Shown: positions 22,393 through 34,744 of the stretch, one piece after another
Layout of the letters: each line of letters opens with the position of its first letter
Numbering within the stretch: position 1 is the first letter of the stretch
Assembly: GCA_030278955.1 (NCBI GenBank)
Contig: JAOANR010000009.1
Location: forward strand, 39,022,945 to 39,086,944
Direction: 5' to 3'
Origin: Hygrophila difformis
Taxonomy: Eukaryota > Streptophyta > Magnoliopsida > Lamiales > Acanthaceae
Length of the DNA: 64,000 nucleotides
Position numbers and translations under genes: made by a program
The notes under the pieces: model-generated
What the model saw: only the letters and a program-made list of their open reading frames with translations
Databases searched by the model: none
What the model was told of the DNA's origin: nothing

Positions 22393-24496
22393 TTATTGAG
22401 TACAGGCCGGCTCTGATGTCATTTGGACTTCTTTTTCGGGGTCGAACTGCCCTAGATACTCCTTCAATCTGTGTCCATTCACCACCGGTTCTCCTTTGTC
22501 AGTTCGAATCCTGACAGCTCCACTTTCAAACACGTGCACCACTTCGTATGGCCCTTCCCATCTGGATTTAAGCTTTCCGGGGAACAGCTTTAACCTAGAA
22601 TTTAATAACAAGACATTTTGGCCAACATAGAAGTGTTTAGACTTTATACGGCGATCGTGTAACTTCTGGGTCCGCTCTTTGTAAATCCTCAAGCTTTCAT
22701 AAGCTTGCGCACGTATTCCCTCAATTTTATTGAGGTCCAACTTGCGCTTACTCTGAGCAACTCGTGGGTCAAAATTAAGCGTTTTTACGGCCCAGTAAGC
22801 CTTGTGCTCTAGTTCTACAGGCAAATGACAGGCTTTTCCAAAGACAAGCCTGTATGGGGACATCCTAATGGGAGTCTTAAATGCAGTGCGGTATGCCCAT
22901 AGAGCATCATTGAGTTTACGTGACCAGTCTTTGCGGGTTATCCCGACAGTGGCTTCGAGTATGTGTTTGATTTCGCGGTTAGATACCTCGACTTGGCCAC
23001 TGGTTTGGGGATGATAAGGCGTGCCGATCTTGTGGAGAATCCCACTTCTGCTCATGGGATTTGTAAAAGCTTTGTTGACAAAATGGGTTCCTCCATCAGA
23101 TATGATTACCCTAGGTACACCAAATCTATTGAAAATGTTATTTTTTCAAAAATTTGATGACTTGGTGACCATCGTTGGTTGGCAGCGCAACCGCCTCGAC
23201 CCACTTGGACACGTAATCGACAACTACCAAGATGTAGTGATTCCCATCAGATGTCGGGAATGGTCCCATGAAGTCAATACCCCATACATCGAAAATCTCA
23301 AGGATGAGAATTCCTTTTTGCGGTATTTCATCCCTCTTGGAGATATTCCCTAATCTTTGGCATCTGTCGCAAGCCTTAACAAACGCCTTGCAATCCTCGT
23401 AAATGGTAGGCCAATAGAAACCACACTCGAGCACCTTGTGAGCTGTTCGAGTGGGGCCATGGTGACCTCCATATTCCAATTCATGACATTTTTTAGCGAT
23501 TTGATAAGCCTCGTGCTCTGTTACACAACGTCTAATAATCGAATCTGCACAATGATTAAAGAGATAAGGATCTTCCCAGAAGTAGTTAACTACATCTTGG
23601 TTGAACCTTGCTTTTTGTTTCTTGCTCTGGAATGGTGGGGTTATTCCACATGCTAAAAAGTTAGCAATGTCGGAGAACCATGGACAAGCTTGATCATGAA
23701 GGTGCAAGGCAAACAGTTGCTCGTCCGGAAAATTTTCATTGATGGCTATCTCATTTTTATCATTTTCTAATCGAGACAAATGGTCAGCAGCACCATTGTC
23801 TCTGCCTTTTCTATCTTTTATTATGATGTCAAATTCCTGCAACAAAAGTACCCAACTGATTAATCGAGGTTTGGCGTCTTGTTTGCTGAACAAGTATCTC
23901 ACTGCAGAGTGATCGGTGTATACTATGGTTTTCGTACCAATGAGGTATTCTCTGAATTTATCAAACGCGAAAACCACAACATACATCTCTTTCTCCGTGG
24001 TGGTGTAATTGACTTGGGCTTCAGTCAGGGCGTGGCTGGCGTAATGAATCACGCAGTGCCTTCCTTCCTTATGTTGCCCAAGGACTGCACCCACGGCGAG
24101 ATCACTTGCATCGCACATGACCTCGAAAGGCATTGACCAATCGGGTGGTTGCACTATTGGAGCAGAAATCAACATCTTCTTGAGTGTGTCAAAGGCTTGA
24201 ACACACGCTTCACTTATGACGAAAGAATTTTCTTTACAAAGCAAATTAGTGAGCGGCTTGGCAATTTTAGAAAAAAAACCGACATGCCCTAAGAAACTCC
24301 TAACTGCTTTTATTGAGTTTGGTAATGGAAGGTTGGATATGACTGAGACTTTGGCCCTATCGACTTCGATGCCAGCGCGCGAGATGCGGTGACCCAACAC
24401 TATTCCTTCGGTGACCATGAAATGGCACTTTTCCCAGTTTAAAACTAGGTTAGTGTCCTCGCATTTTTTAAAATTTTTGCAAGATTTGTCAAACAT
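22393..24496 (-). pseudogene. Athila RNase H and integrase
   Basis: Read from 24496 it gives the RT thumb, RNase H ([14 protein letters not shown]), the integrase HHCC zinc region ([10 protein letters not shown] .. CDRCQRLG) and the first core Asp in IDFMGPFP. After a frame break comes the rest of the core with [11 protein letters not shown] and the C-terminal domain. The frame is lost at a T6 run at 23141-23146. The SFLGH..SKIAKPL stretch lacks about seven residues usual in the family. Both this break and the one at 24464-24469 fall in homopolymers, so base-calling error is possible. Confidence 0.9.
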
Positions 24497-25665
24497 TCAT
24501 CAAAAGTATCTCCATACACAGAGAAGTCATCCATGAAAACTTCAATGCATTTTTCGATAAATTTTGAGAAGATAGACATCATACATCGCTGAAAAGTGGC
24601 AGGCGCATTGCAAAGTCCAAAAGGCATGCGCCTGTACGCAAAAGTTCCATACGGGCACGTGAAAGTGGTCTTATCATGATCTTCACTAGCTATTACAATC
24701 TGATTGAAACCAGAGTACCCATCCAAAAAGCAGTAGTACTCCCTCCCGGCCAACCTCTCCAGCATCTGATCAATGAATGGCAAGGGAAAATGATCCTTCC
24801 GCGTAGCGGTGTTAAGCTTCCGGTAGTCGATGCAGACTCTCCAACCGGTTACTGGACGTGTCGCCACTTCTTCTCCTTGCTCATTAGTCATTATGCACAT
24901 CCCCCCACGCTTAGGTACTATCTGCACTGGGCTAACCCATTTGCTGTCAGATATAGGATAGATGATACCAGCATCTAAGAGCTTGATAACTTCTTTCCTT
25001 ACCACTTCTTGCATATGGGGGTTCAGACGCATTTGTGGTTGCCTAGAGGGCTTGTACTCCTCTTCCATTAAAATTCTGTGCATGCAAACAGAGGGGCTTA
25101 TTCCTTTTATATCAGAAATGGTCCATCCAATTGCATGTACATATATCTTTAGAATGTCTACCAGAGCTTTTTCTTGTTCTTGTGTCAGCTTGGCTGACAC
25201 AATTACCGGTAATCTTTTATGTTCAGCGAGAAAAACGTACTTAAGATGATCCGGAAGTATTTTAAGTTCAAGCTCTGGCGGACATTCAACGGAAGGCAAT
25301 AATTTGCGAGAAATGGTTGGGGGTGAAATATCAGATTTACCTTCAGGACCCTGTGTCAGTACAGGGTCCACTTCCTCTTCCGTAGTGCTCTCTTCCTCCT
25401 CCGGAGTGAATTCAACACCGTCAAACTGTTCAAGATACCCAGTGATAGGATCTTCGAAGTGAACAGCGTTGCAGCTTCTTTGTTGCTCAGCACCTCCAGG
25501 CGTCAGTATCTGTTTTGAAACTTTTTCCGTCATCACAGTCATAGAGTCTATGCTCTCATCCTCAAACCTACTTTCTATTACATCAAACATGGAACCAGAT
25601 CCCTCATTCGGAAATTTCTGCAGCTCCTCCATGTCAAAAGAGATTTCTCGATTGTCCACCCTCAT
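24445..25665 (-). pseudogene. Athila reverse transcriptase
   Basis: It contains the RT palm blocks GWRVCIDYRKLN, KDHFPLPFIDQML and MPFGLCNAPATFQ, and the catalytic VFMDDFSVYG. A ~200-residue acidic linker (FTPEEEESTTEEEVDP) separates it from protease. It overlaps protease by four bases in another frame, which is a frameshift relative to a continuous pol. It also loses frame at the T6 run at 24464-24469. Confidence 0.9.
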
Positions 25666-26318
25666 GTGACTCTTCCAGATGTGGCATCAATCAGTGCACC
25701 GCCAGTGGCCAAAAACGGGCGTCCCAGGATAAGTGGCATTTCAGAGTCCTCTTCAATGTCAAGGATGATGAAGTCACCCGGGAAAAGGACTTGACCGGTC
25801 TTGACTACCACATCCTTGAGGATTCCTACGGGCTTAGTGATTGATCTGTCTGCCAGTTGCAGTTTCATCTTGAACGGTTCGATCTCTCCGAGCCTTAGGC
25901 GAATTGCCATGGCTAGAGGCATCACGTTGATGCTGGATCCTAGATCACATAACCCCATGCTCACTTTGGCCTTTCCAATCTGTACTGGTAGCATGCAACA
26001 TCCAGGGTCCTCTTTCTTTTCGGGCAGCTTCCTCTGAACTATGGCACTGCATGTGCTGTTGAGAATGATCACCTCCTCCTGCTCTACCTGCCTTTTCCCT
26101 GAAATCAATTCTTTCAAGAACTTAGCATAGGTGGGTATTTCTGAAATCATTTCCATGAAAGGAATGGTTATCTCTACAGACTTTAACCGTTCTAGAAATT
26201 TCTTGAATTTAAGGTCATGTTCCTTATTTTTAAGACGTGCAGGGTACGGCACCCTTGGCATGTACTTATTATTATCAATTTTTGGTGGTAAAGAGAAGGA
26301 AGTTGTACCTTCACCCAT
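25662..26318 (-). pseudogene. Athila aspartic protease
   Basis: The active-site motif appears as CDLGSSINVMPLAMA (Athila-type DLG rather than DTG). It is followed by LQLADRS, FPGDFIILDIEEDSEMPLILGRPFLATG and the conserved end ALIDATSGRVT. It would cut the polyprotein. The upstream part carries the Lys-rich linker after gag. It ends in TGA where the RT frame takes over. Confidence 0.88.
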
Positions 26319-26377
26319 ACCCTTTTCAGCTTCATTTGCAGCTTCAGCCTGCGAGTTAGCTGTATCTGATTTATCCT

Positions 26378-28361
26378 TTACCAGCTCACACTTTCATCTC
26401 CTTCAACCTTTTCCTTTTCCTTTTCCACCTCTAATGAAACCTTTACTTTCATAGCTTTCTTCTTTGCAGATCCAACATTTCCCTTCAGGGTCTTGCCTTC
26501 CCGCAATGTGATTGCCTTGCATTGCGGGTTGGCTTCAGTGCTGCTCGGCAGTGTTCCTTTCCCTCTGTTCTGCAATTCCTAAGCCAATTGGGTGACCTGC
26601 GTCTCCACATTTTTGATTGATGACTGTAATTGCTGGTTTATCTCCCTTTGATTGGAAATAAACTCAGTCATCAAATTCTCCAGGCGAGATAGTGGCTTTT
26701 GGTTATATTGCTGATTCTGATCAGGTTGGGCTTGGAAGTTTTGGAAATTCTGGCCTTGGTTTTGGTTGGGCCTCTGTTGGATATGGGGTTGAAAGTGCTG
26801 ATTCTGATTCTGGAAGTTCTGAACTCTCTGCTGAATGAATCCTTGGTTCTGAGGCCTGAAGTTCTGCTGAAGGTTCTGGTTTGCGAACTGGTTAGGCTGG
26901 TTTGGCTGTGTCAACAAATGCGCATTGAGTGCATTGTTGTTGGAATAAGAGAGGTTGGGGTGGCAGTTCTGGTAGTTCCCTGCGTAATTGCAGCTTTCGG
27001 TAGCTAGTTGTTGGCATGTGTCAGTTGGATGTGGTCCTTGACATAGCCCACAAATTGCTCTCGATTGTTGTGCTTGCACTTGGCTAGATGAGGCTCCTGC
27101 CTGAGAAGTACCTGCTCCCTTTCCTTTCTCCTATCCTAGCTGTATCGCAGCTACATGTTCCTGCAATTTTTCAAAATCCGTTTTTCCTTCACTCACAGCA
27201 AAAACTTTTCTAGGAGGGTCCGCCTTCTTGTCACTGCTGTTCAATACAGATCTATTGACAGACATTGTCTCAATCTTTTCCCAGGCTTGATCCATGGGCA
27301 AATGGAGTAAATGTCTCCCACCTGTAGCGTCCAACATCATTCTCCATGGATGGGTGAGTCCTCCATAGAATTTCCTCAGTTGCTCCCACGGTTGATATCC
27401 GTGTTGGGGGCATCGCCTCAAGAGGCTGGCGAACCTCTCCTTTGCGTCGTACAATGACTCGTCCGGCTTCATCTTGAACTCTCCAATTTTCTCTCGTCCC
27501 TCGTCTATCTTAGATTCAGGAAAATACTTTAACAGAAAACTCCTCACCAAATCTGCCCAGGTACTCCTCTGATTTATGGGCAATGATTTATACCAATCCC
27601 TGGCACCACAAAGAAAAGGGAAACAACATTAGTCTTATAGCATCAGGTGAGACTCCCTGATTTTTGATTGTGTCGCACAGCTCCAGGAAGGTTTGGAGAT
27701 GATCATGGGGATCCTCATGATTTGCACCGCAAAATTGGTTGTTTTGCACCAGGTTGATGAGTGCCGGTTTGAGGTCAAAATTGCGTGCAGGAAATTGTGC
27801 TCTCCCAGGCCTATCCAGATAGGGCTCCACGATGGGCTGCATAAAATCAGATGCTGCTTGCTGCTGTTGATTTCCTTGCTCTGCTTGGTTTTGATACTGC
27901 TGGTGATAGTTGGGATTCTGTTGGAAAATATTATCGGGATCATGAGGGTTGTTTTGGAACTGGTCCTGATTGAAGGCTTGATTTTGGTATTGCTGGTTTG
28001 GTATATTTTGGTTTTGTTGGTTATATTGGTTAGGGGGTGGTGGTTGTAGGTGGAACTGCTGATACTGTTGCTGATTTGGATTAGGTAGATTTTCCTCCTC
28101 GTTGGCACGATTCGGGTGTTCTACCATACCCCCATCAGCTCCATTACCAGGATTATTGGGTGGTTGGTCTATTGGTAAGATCGGGGGAATGTCCTGGTTC
28201 TCTGCCATATCGGATATTTCACTGCTTGTGGTTTCGGGTGAGGTACGAGTCCGGGCTTCCTGCTCTTTCCTTCGTCTGGCTTGCGCCCTCAGTTGGCGAG
28301 CGGTCCTTTCTATTTCTAGATCAAACGGTAGCTCAGGCAATGTGGCCATTCTTCTTTGCAT
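26378..28361 (-). pseudogene. Athila gag
   Basis: It starts MATLPELPFDLEIERTARQ, followed by a Gln/Asn-rich segment and the gag core (AIRLMLFPFSL, then DWYKSLPINQRSTWADL in another frame). Next is the C-type zinc knuckle CGLCQGPHPTDTC and another Gln/Asn-rich tail. Damage: a 1-nt shift near 27615, TAG at 27131-27133, TAG at 26579-26581 and a stop at 26378. Upstream to the PBS (28362-28489) is a short leader. Confidence 0.88.
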
Positions 28362-28489
28362 AAGCAGTTTGTATCAAGATTTGACAGCACCTGCACAACC
28401 CACAGGTTAGTAATGGTTCAAGAATATATACAAAAACTATCTATGAGTAAATCAGGAGTGTAGTTCTCTTAATAAACGGCGCTGCATCC

Positions 28490-28507
28490 TCCCCGGCAAT
28501 GGCGCCA
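28490..28507 (-). other. Primer-binding site, tRNA-Asp
   Basis: On the - strand TGGCGCCATTGCCGGGGA directly follows the 5' LTR. It is complementary to the 3' end of plant tRNA-Asp with one mismatch, the usual Athila primer. Confidence 0.85.
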
Positions 28508-31114
28508 TGAAACTTTTGACAATTTCGTCAACACGAGCTTTTTCTAAAATATCCCAAGTTTGAATTTATTAAAAGAAAAGAGTTATGATTCATGGGAAAG
28601 GGGTTTAAGGATATATTTCACTTTTTATTACTCATGTGGGAAACTTTGATTTCAAACGGCGCTGTACCTCCCCGGCATGAAACTTTTGACAATTTCCTGC
28701 CTTGAAGATCCTTGCCATGAAACTTTTGACAAGTTCCCACTACATGAGTATTTTCTGAAACATAATAATCCTGGTTTTCAATTTTATTTAATGAAACCAA
28801 TTTATGAAGATGGAGTTGGGATTAGGGATATATATTTATAGGTTGTCACGTTTTTATTACTCGTGTTAAGAAACTGTGCCCCCGAAAGCGCACGGTGTCA
28901 AAAATTGCATTAATTTATAGTAAGACCGGATCGTTCACTGGAGGATGTGCGATAGAAGCAGGGCCCACATCGTTTACTAAGATTTTCCACTCGGTTACTC
29001 GATTCAAGTTTTGCAATGGTATCTAACAACTACTTGACATAATTTAAATTAGATTATGAAAGCAGTAAAGTTATTCTACAAAGCGGATTAAATTAGTCTA
29101 AAAAGCGATTAAATCTATTCTAAGAAAGCAATAAGAATTATGCTAAGAAAGCAGGTAAAATTATTCTACGAAAGCAGATTTAAAATGTGACAGAAGGGAC
29201 AGGAAGGAAATAATAAAAATTGGACAAGATTCAGATGAGACACAATTAAACTTCCATTTTAATACACAGATCTTTGTTTGGGATGATTCATCAGTTAGCT
29301 AAATTTCATGCTTTCTAGACTATGTTCCCTTTAACAGACAGGTACTTACAGTCAGAAGTTGCATGCTCTTAAGACAGCAAAATCTAAGATACCACAGACT
29401 CACAACTGCCCTCACATGGCCATGTAGAGGCATGTTATTCATCTGTGGTGGACAAGCAACACCTAACATATCATTAGTTGATATGCAAAGTACTCCCATC
29501 ATCTCCCTTGTCACACCCAAAGTCCAAATCTAATCCCGAACTAATCCATAACTCTTAAACCTTACAACCGGCGGCCAACATCTAATTCTTCCGAGTGGCT
29601 TCTATGAAAGCATTTTAAAGAAAGCGATAAAGAAAGCAGTAAAGAAAGTATTTAAAAACCTATCACTCGGAAGTCTTAAAAGTCATCTCATTCCGTTAGT
29701 ATAAAAGAGCCCCTAGTCTTGGTGACCAGATGCAGATTTAGAACTTCCCAAATATTAGTAAGCCACAGGGCTTATAACATCCGGTTGGTTACGAGATACA
29801 AACATGAGTGGAACAGACCTATGAAGATCTATTCCGAATGTACTCACTCAAGACTCAATTTTAGGCTTTGGTGGGAGAAGACAGTAGTTGAAAGAATACT
29901 CAACCCTACCTTAGAAACTAACCAAGGCCTATATGTTGTTCCTCTAATATTATTTATCACATCTTATCTGAATCCAAGTGGACACTGATTCGATACAATA
30001 CTGAATAAAAGATTCCCAACACACAGTAATTTTGAGAAGCCAATTAATATTTGAAAATCATTCCCTAAACAGGCACTAAACTCTCAATTAAAACACAGAT
30101 CCTTTCAGTCTAGGAGAGACCTAATCGCTGACTCTGCTTCTAAGTTTCTCAAAATCAACCCCCAGTAGAATATGAGTTAGTCATAACTGTCGATTTATCC
30201 CTTACTTAGATCCGGATTTTATAAAGTGATTTTTGTGGAAATTTATTATGCAGCATCTGATTTAAACAAGACTTCTATCTCCAAGGAGAAGGATCTCCCA
30301 AAATATAATAGACCACAATATCTACATAATACTATCATGCATACATGTATATGAGAAATAAAATAAAATACCCCAAAATATATGGTGGGGTTAGACAGAA
30401 CTTGATACACAAAGGTGGGTTAGCCTGAGATAAGAAGAAATTGGCTAAAAAGAGTGCCAGAAATAATTGGGGTTATCCGGACAGCAAACATCTGCTATCC
30501 GGTTCCCAAGTATTCCAGATGGAAAGATTGTTAGACAGTAGGGATCCCTTAATGACAGTGATCGTTATCATCGAGAGTCCTACTGTCTATGAGTGAGGAA
30601 AAACCTACACGTTTTCTTACTACAGTAATGCTATAACAGTGTTGATCGACACTATCTAACAGTACTGTAGCACGAAATTCAGGTTGAAATTAAGATAAAG
30701 AAAAGAAAACTGTATCCAGATAGGAGTCAGCTGAGCAGCTATTATAATCCCGGATGGACGAACCGCCAAGGCTTCCACCGACCACTATCCGGACCATGCA
30801 AAATAACAACTAATAATTAATATTCAGATTACGAGCTAGTTTATCCATGTGGGAATACCCGCCAACATTAGTCTGATATATTTCTTACTAGTTGTTCATA
30901 CACACAATGAAAGAGAAAATAAATAAAATTAAGAAAATGTTTTTGGTATTGTGTGAGTGTTAATCACACAATAATTAAGACACTAATGGGTGAGATGTGT
31001 AATGGATAAAATTAGGTGTAATAGGCCTAGGCCCAATATACCCATGCAACTTACACAACTCAAGTAATAAAATGTTTTTGGAGTTTTGAAAGTAGAAGGA
31101 GGAAAGCAATTCGG

Positions 31115-31670
31115 TCTATTGGGCAAAATGCAAATTAGACCGAATTGAGGATGCATGAGGTATGAAGTAACACCGTACCCAATTAATCCTTGTAAAGTCA
31201 TGAAGCATCCTCTAATTCGAATTGTCAAAGCAATTCGGTCTAAACCGAATTGGACAATTCGAATTGATGAAGTCATTACTTCACTCAAATTTGGCTAAGG
31301 CATTTACCCCAAAAAGAGGGAAATTCGAATTACCAATTGAATTCGGTCTAGACCGAATTGGCAATTCGAATTGGTAAGACATAAAATAAACTAAGGCATG
31401 AAGGGATGGAATGCATACAATATGGTGTACAAGGTCAATTCGATCTATGGGAGGAATTCGGTCAATTTCGAATTCGCACAGACCGAATTGCTTGTGCACC
31501 ATATGAGAACAATTTTTGCTATGTAATTCGGTCTCATGGGCAATTCGGTATAGACCGAATTACCTAGATCGAATTGCATATAAATTTTCAGATAAGGCAT
31601 TCAACAAATATTTTTTGCCATGCAATTCCATTTCATGGGCAATTCGGTCTAGACCGAATTGCCTCAATTC
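31115..31670. repeat. Palindrome array, AATTCGG type (5' LTR, R-U5 side)
   Basis: Collinear with 9040-9600. A perfect copy lies at 31640-31661. Confidence 0.8.
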
Positions 31671-32568
31671 GAATTTCATGTCTATTCTCACATAAAAGAT
31701 ATTTTTAACTCATAAGTGCAGATTCGGTTTACATTGTGTGGTTCATGATGAATAAGATTTACCAAATCCTTCATTTCACATCAATGTCACCTCACAGCCA
31801 CACTAATGAGTGTTTTAAGGAAAATAGGCATAGTAGGTTACGTGGCTAGCAGGTATTGACATGAAACAAACCTTATTTCTACAAACAAGCAATCAAAGAT
31901 CAAAGACCTAAACATCTAAGATTAATAAGAACACACGCATAAAAATAAGAACACCTACATTATCTAAGGCAACAATAAGCTAACATAAAGAGAATAAAAC
32001 AGCAACCGAATAAACCTAGGAATAAATTCTAACAAGCCTAAAATCATCTAAAACCTAAAAACACTCATTTGAATCACTAAGGTGTAAGAACAAGCCAAAA
32101 ACCCACTAAACATGCATTTATTGAGAATGTAAGTCAACTAGGACATATAAATATAGCCTAGTTGAAACAAACAAACATTCTAACATTTATTGCTAAGGAA
32201 AGCATTAAATAAGTGCCAAACACTTGAAATAAAAACCCATTTCTGGATTCTTTCTTGTATTGACACTTGAAAGCAACAACTAACCCTAAAACCATCGTTA
32301 GCTTGAAGGTAGGGTTCATTATAACTACAAAGCATTTAAAGTTTATGGTAATGGCTACACTAAAGGTAGTGACAAGCTTCTATGAAATTAAACTAAGATC
32401 AAAAGCATTAAAACTACACTACAAGCATGAAAAATAAACTAACTAACTAAACTACCTACCTAACCCTTAAGAGGTGGAGAACCTCCTGCTCCTCTTTTTG
32501 TCTCCCAGCAATTGTCCAAATCTTAGTGTTCGGATTTGGAATTTTTTTCTTGTGTTGAGGAAAGTCAG

Positions 32569-32576
32569 CTTTTATA
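32569..32576 (-). promoter_or_regulatory. Athila 5' LTR TATA box
   Basis: TATAAAAG on the - strand at the position matching 10499-10506. This copy would drive the element's transcript. Confidence 0.65.
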
Positions 32577-32659
32577 CTTCTTCTCAGAACCCTAGGCCCA
32601 TCAGGGCCCATCCACAGTGCCATGCATGTCTCACGTGCTCAAAGCTGCAATTTCAAATA

Positions 32660-33070
32660 TGGTTCGGTCTCCTCAAGTAGTTCGGTTTAGACCGAATTGG
32701 TGACATGAGGTCTTTCTCCTTGATCTTGAGCATGAAATGTGGTGATTCGGTCTATGGGTAGATCGAATTGGCCTTGTCGAATTGAAGATGGCTCCTGCTT
32801 GGCTTTTTGTTTTGAGGCAATTCGATCTATGCACTCAATTCGGTGTAGACCGAATTGCATAATATCGAACTCCTCCTCTTCTTTTCTGCTCAGGGTCTTC
32901 TTCTTTCCAAAGTGCAATTCGGTCTAGGGGTCAATTCGGTTTAGACCGAATTGCCACAGACCGAATTGGTTGTTCTTTCCTTCTTCAACACTTCTCTTTC
33001 TCTTCTTCTCTTCAGCAATTCGGTCTAATAAGCAATTCGGTTTAGGTCGAATTGCGTATATACCGAATTG
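32660..33070. repeat. Palindrome array, AATTCGG type (5' LTR, U3 side)
   Basis: Collinear with 10600-10990. The copy near 32836-32857 has one centre mutation (GGTGTAGACC), so arms persist while the centre changes. Confidence 0.75.
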
Positions 33071-33403
33071 ATCTTCAACACTTAACCAAAATTTCAATTT
33101 GTGGGATTTTCATTCTTTTTCCCATCTTTTTGATTTTCGTGGGCTATTTTATTCTTTTGCCCATCTTTTCATTCATTTTTCTTTTCTTTTTCCTTTTTTC
33201 ATGTTTTTGGATTTTTCTAACACAAATGCAATTAAAATTGCATATTTTTGTGTCTTTCATTACCAGCTCATTATTCTTACAAACTTGCATCAATCTGTCG
33301 AATTCAACTGCTTTCTCATTAAAATAAGATGGGAATACGATCAAAATGTCCGTCTCAGACACGGAAATGGATTGGAAATAATGGACAATTTTGGCCATTA
33401 TCA

Positions 33404-33829
33404 TCGCCTGCCACCAGTCGTCCGCTTCGCCTCCCAAGTAGTACGAAGCGACGTGCACTCTCTCCCCTTCCGGACATTTGACTGCTCCCAGCAGCTTGTC
33501 GAAGGTTCGGATCCACTCCTCCAGTTTAGCTGGATCCTCCTCACCAGCGTAGTGGGGCGGCTGGTAAGGATTCACCATTGCCAAGTAGTTAGGGCGAGCC
33601 TGTGGCGGAGGTACCGCCGCAGCTTGCCATTGATTGAATTGCGCTTTCCCTAGCGCAACCAAACCTCTTCTATCGTCCGAAGACGATCGCCCACATTGTT
33701 CGGTGCGGGGGCATCCTGCGCACTTTGGGGTTGTTCCTCTACAGGTTGAGCCGGTTCCGTGACATTCGGAGGTGTTTCAGTCGTGGTTTGGTGAGCGGTT
33801 TGAGTTCTTCCTCTTCCTCTGGGTGCCAT
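33404..33829 (-). pseudogene. Tekay gag N-terminal fragment
   Basis: Starts [15 protein letters not shown] at 33829, like the intact gag at 45405, and reaches the capsid block [13 protein letters not shown] and [10 protein letters not shown]. It ends exactly at the Athila LTR. A small deletion near 33655 breaks the frame. The rest of the element is not found on the other side of the Athila unit. Confidence 0.88.
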
Positions 33830-34114
33830 TCTGGTACAAATAGGGTGGATTAGGACTTGCGAAATTAGCATATAGTCTAAACAATTTCTATAAATGTGTA
33901 TGGGTTTTGTAATTTCGCACGTGGTGCTCGATCGAACTAAGAAGCGTCGTACGCTTCTGGGTTTTATTTTATTTTATTTTATTTCGATTTTTTTTATTTA
34001 TTATAAATAAATCGGGCATTTTATTTCCTTAAACGAAATTTTAGTACAAGCGGGAATGTATACAAAAGTAGAAATATTTTCCTAGCAAAATAGTATCTAC
34101 TATAAATAGAATCC

Positions 34115-34450
34115 CTAGCGTCTCAAGAAGTCCTCCGGTGGGGTAGCGGGATCCTCCTCCGGGTCTTCCTCTTCCGAACTTGGCGGCAGTAGATCGTCAA
34201 AGATAGTGTTCAAGTCTTGTCCATGAGCATCGATGTGTTCCTTCAGGATTAGGTTTTGCGTAGTGAGGGTTTGGACTTACGCGTTCGAGTTGGTTATGCG
34301 GTAGTGATCCGCCTCTCTTAAGTTGCCCATGTGGTGCAGATTTGCCTCCAAGTGAGCCATACGATTTTTCATTTGTTCTATGGTTTGTTGAGAATCAAGG
34401 TGAACGTTCATCATTTTGATCATCAAGTTCATCATATCTTGACTAGCCAT
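34115..34450 (-). pseudogene. ORF0 relic upstream of gag
   Basis: Homologue of the 111-aa ORF at 45673-46008. It keeps the start (MASQDMMNLM), the heptad-rich centre and the acidic end (PPSSEEEDPEEDPATPP). A TAA at 34277-34279 interrupts it. The stretch between it and gag (33830-34114) is leader without a gene. Confidence 0.75.
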
Positions 34451-34479
34451 CTAGCGCAAGCAAAAGATCTAGGTTAATA

Positions 34480-34545
34480 CTCGCCAAGATTCTAGGTTAA
34501 ACTTCGCCAAGATTCTAAGTTAAAATTCGCCAAGATTCTAAGTTC
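34480..34545 (-). repeat. Leader minisatellite, 3 copies
   Basis: Three ~23-bp units with anchor CAAGATTCTA at 34485, 34508 and 34531. The intact Tekay element has six. Confidence 0.7.
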
Positions 34546-34618
34546 ATAAAAGAGATGCAATATGCAATGCAAATGATGATTTCCCCCCAAAAATAGTTCA
34601 TGCACTATATATATATAT

Positions 34619-34656
34619 TTTTCATGGATTTTAAAATAAAAATTTTTCCATGGAAA
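34619..34656 (-). other. Leader stem-loop with CATGG arms
   Basis: TTCATGG pairs with CCATGGAAA around an AT-rich loop, with one base missing from the left arm. Counterpart of 46244-46280. Confidence 0.55.
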
Positions 34657-34729
34657 TAATACATTAAAATTTAAAATAATAGTCAAAATATTAATAGTAG
34701 TTTAAAAATAATAGTTTAAAAATAGCCGG

Positions 34730-34741
34730 GCTTTGATACCA
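34730..34741 (-). other. Primer-binding site, tRNA-iMet
   Basis: - strand TGGTATCAAAGC, one change from the canonical TGGTATCAGAGC, three bases inside the LTR end at 34745. Confidence 0.8.
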
Positions 34742-34744
34742 ACT

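Larger units (their letters stand above)
6437..33403 (-). mobile_element. Composite Athila (Ty3/gypsy) element
   Basis: Same-strand LTRs at 28508-33403 (5') and 6437-11334 (3') enclose a tRNA-Asp PBS, degenerate gag-pol, an F-box transcription unit and a PPT. Excluding the nested solo LTR, the internal length is about 11.3 kb. Athila assignment rests on the PBS, the protease DLGSSINVMP motif, the RT FMDDFSVYG motif and the integrase block after [11 protein letters not shown]. The flanks do not match: GTTCT and a TR-GAG LTR on the left, TCGCC and Tekay gag on the right. This is therefore not one clean insertion but probably a recombinant of two. Confidence 0.75.
28508..33403 (-). mobile_element. 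Athila 5' LTR (4.9 kb)
   Basis: Partner of 6437-11334, with the same TG..CA ends on the - strand, TATA box and palindrome arrays. It sits next to the PBS. Its right flank is Tekay gag cut at codons for WWQA, so the insertion target was the Tekay element at 33404-37326. Confidence 0.9.

Noticed and set aside
22399..28400. Several + strand frames of 60-118 codons
   Set aside because: All are antisense to Athila gag-pol domains on the - strand.
6437..33403. A single, simple Athila insertion
   Set aside because: Flanking 5-mers and flanking host elements differ on the two sides.
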